Below are positions 15,126-15,424 of a stretch of DNA of 15,424 bases, piece by piece. The stretch is from Prevotellaceae bacterium UBA1726 (GTDB lineage: Bacteria > Bacteroidota > Bacteroidia > Bacteroidales > Bacteroidaceae). The stretch lies in assembly GCA_002316005.1 (NCBI GenBank), contig DCIM01000052.1, positions 1 to 15,424 of the forward strand. Reading direction: 5' to 3'. Both the position numbers and the translations under genes were made by a program. The number at the start of each line of letters is the position of its first letter. The first letter of the stretch is position 1. Under the pieces are notes generated by a model. It saw only the letters and a list, made by a program, of their open reading frames with translations, did not search any database and was not told the origin of the DNA.

Positions 15126-15424
15126 ATGATGCCTCCACATATAAAATTTGCCATTCTTGAATCCAATGTCTTTGCAGGCATTGGGCTCAGACAGTTGTTG
15201 GAGGATATGATTCCATTTGCTGATATTGACTTATTCTCAACGATCGACGAGCTGAAGAACTCAAATGATGAATATGTGCATTATTTCGTGTCTTCACGCC
15301 ACTATTTCGAGAATTCGACATTCTTCCGTTCTTTCCCTCACAAGATTATTGTTCTTGTAGCTGGCGACATGCAGATTGCTGGTGTGATGACAATAAATGT
15401 ATGTCAGAGTGAAGGTGCTCTTGC
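15126..15424 (+). CDS. Atypical receiver-domain regulator, N-terminal part
   Basis: The gene starts at one of two adjacent ATG codons (15126 or 15129), 8 nt after the previous stop, and runs off the window after about 99 residues. The beginning, KFAILESNVFAGIGLRQLL, has the shape of the first strand and helix of a response-regulator receiver, and later strands HYFVSS and HKIIVLVAG fit the same fold. The expected acidic pair is replaced by Glu-Ser, and the strand that usually ends in the phosphorylated aspartate reads YFVSSRHYF, so phosphorylation looks impossible. Bacteroidetes have LuxR-type regulators with such N-termini; a C-terminal helix-turn-helix would be expected beyond the window. 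The fold assignment is a pattern judgement. Confidence 0.6.
   Translation, partial: MMPPHIKFAILESNVFAGIGLRQLLEDMIPFADIDLFSTIDELKNSNDEYVHYFVSSRHYFENSTFFRSFPHKIIVLVAGDMQIAGVMTINVCQSEGAL

Overview
The window looks like a chromosomal segment of a Bacteroidales bacterium, most likely a Prevotella-type genus. The evidence is lineage-specific content: a DUF3127 protein, a PorD/DUF4835 protein, the C-terminus of what looks like a Bacteroidetes HU-type DNA-binding protein, and promoters matching TTTG-N20-TAnnTTTG, the Bacteroidetes housekeeping consensus, at exact spacing. No insertion sequence, CRISPR array, tRNA or rRNA gene was seen. Most genes are conserved core genes.

Layout. 1-200 is the 3' end of a probable HU-family gene. 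201-924 has no credible protein gene. On the minus strand it holds a consensus promoter (799-830), a stem-loop at the predicted 5' end of the transcript, two internal hairpins and a hairpin plus T-run terminator (about 350-391), which together suggest an undescribed non-coding RNA of about 440 nt. 925-4810 is a minus-strand cluster: an MltF-like lytic transglycosylase lipoprotein, a DinF-type MATE transporter whose start codon directly abuts the upstream stop, and a secreted GH29 alpha-L-fucosidase that may have its own promoter.

4842-8257 is a plus-strand histidine operon, hisG-hisD-hisC, with a clear promoter and terminator. hisB, which often follows hisC in Bacteroidales, is not here. 8278-8706 (minus) encodes a DUF3127 protein with a predicted OB-fold, a low-complexity linker and an SSB-like acidic tail ending DDLPF. 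It is divergent from dnaN.

8808-15424 is a tightly packed plus-strand run: dnaN (sliding clamp), a DEDDh exonuclease with an ExoX-like C-terminal domain and a possible clamp-binding motif, porD, recN, a periplasmic protein combining a protease fold that has lost all three catalytic residues with TPR-like repeats, and the start of an atypical receiver-domain regulator. The last four junctions have gaps of 8 nt or less, or overlap, which suggests co-transcription and translational coupling. Replication and repair genes (dnaN, exonuclease, recN) are thus interleaved with envelope genes (porD, pseudoprotease-TPR).

The points most worth follow-up are the minus-strand RNA candidate, the DUF3127 protein with an SSB-like tail, the pseudoprotease-TPR protein coupled to recN, and the exonuclease/clamp pairing.
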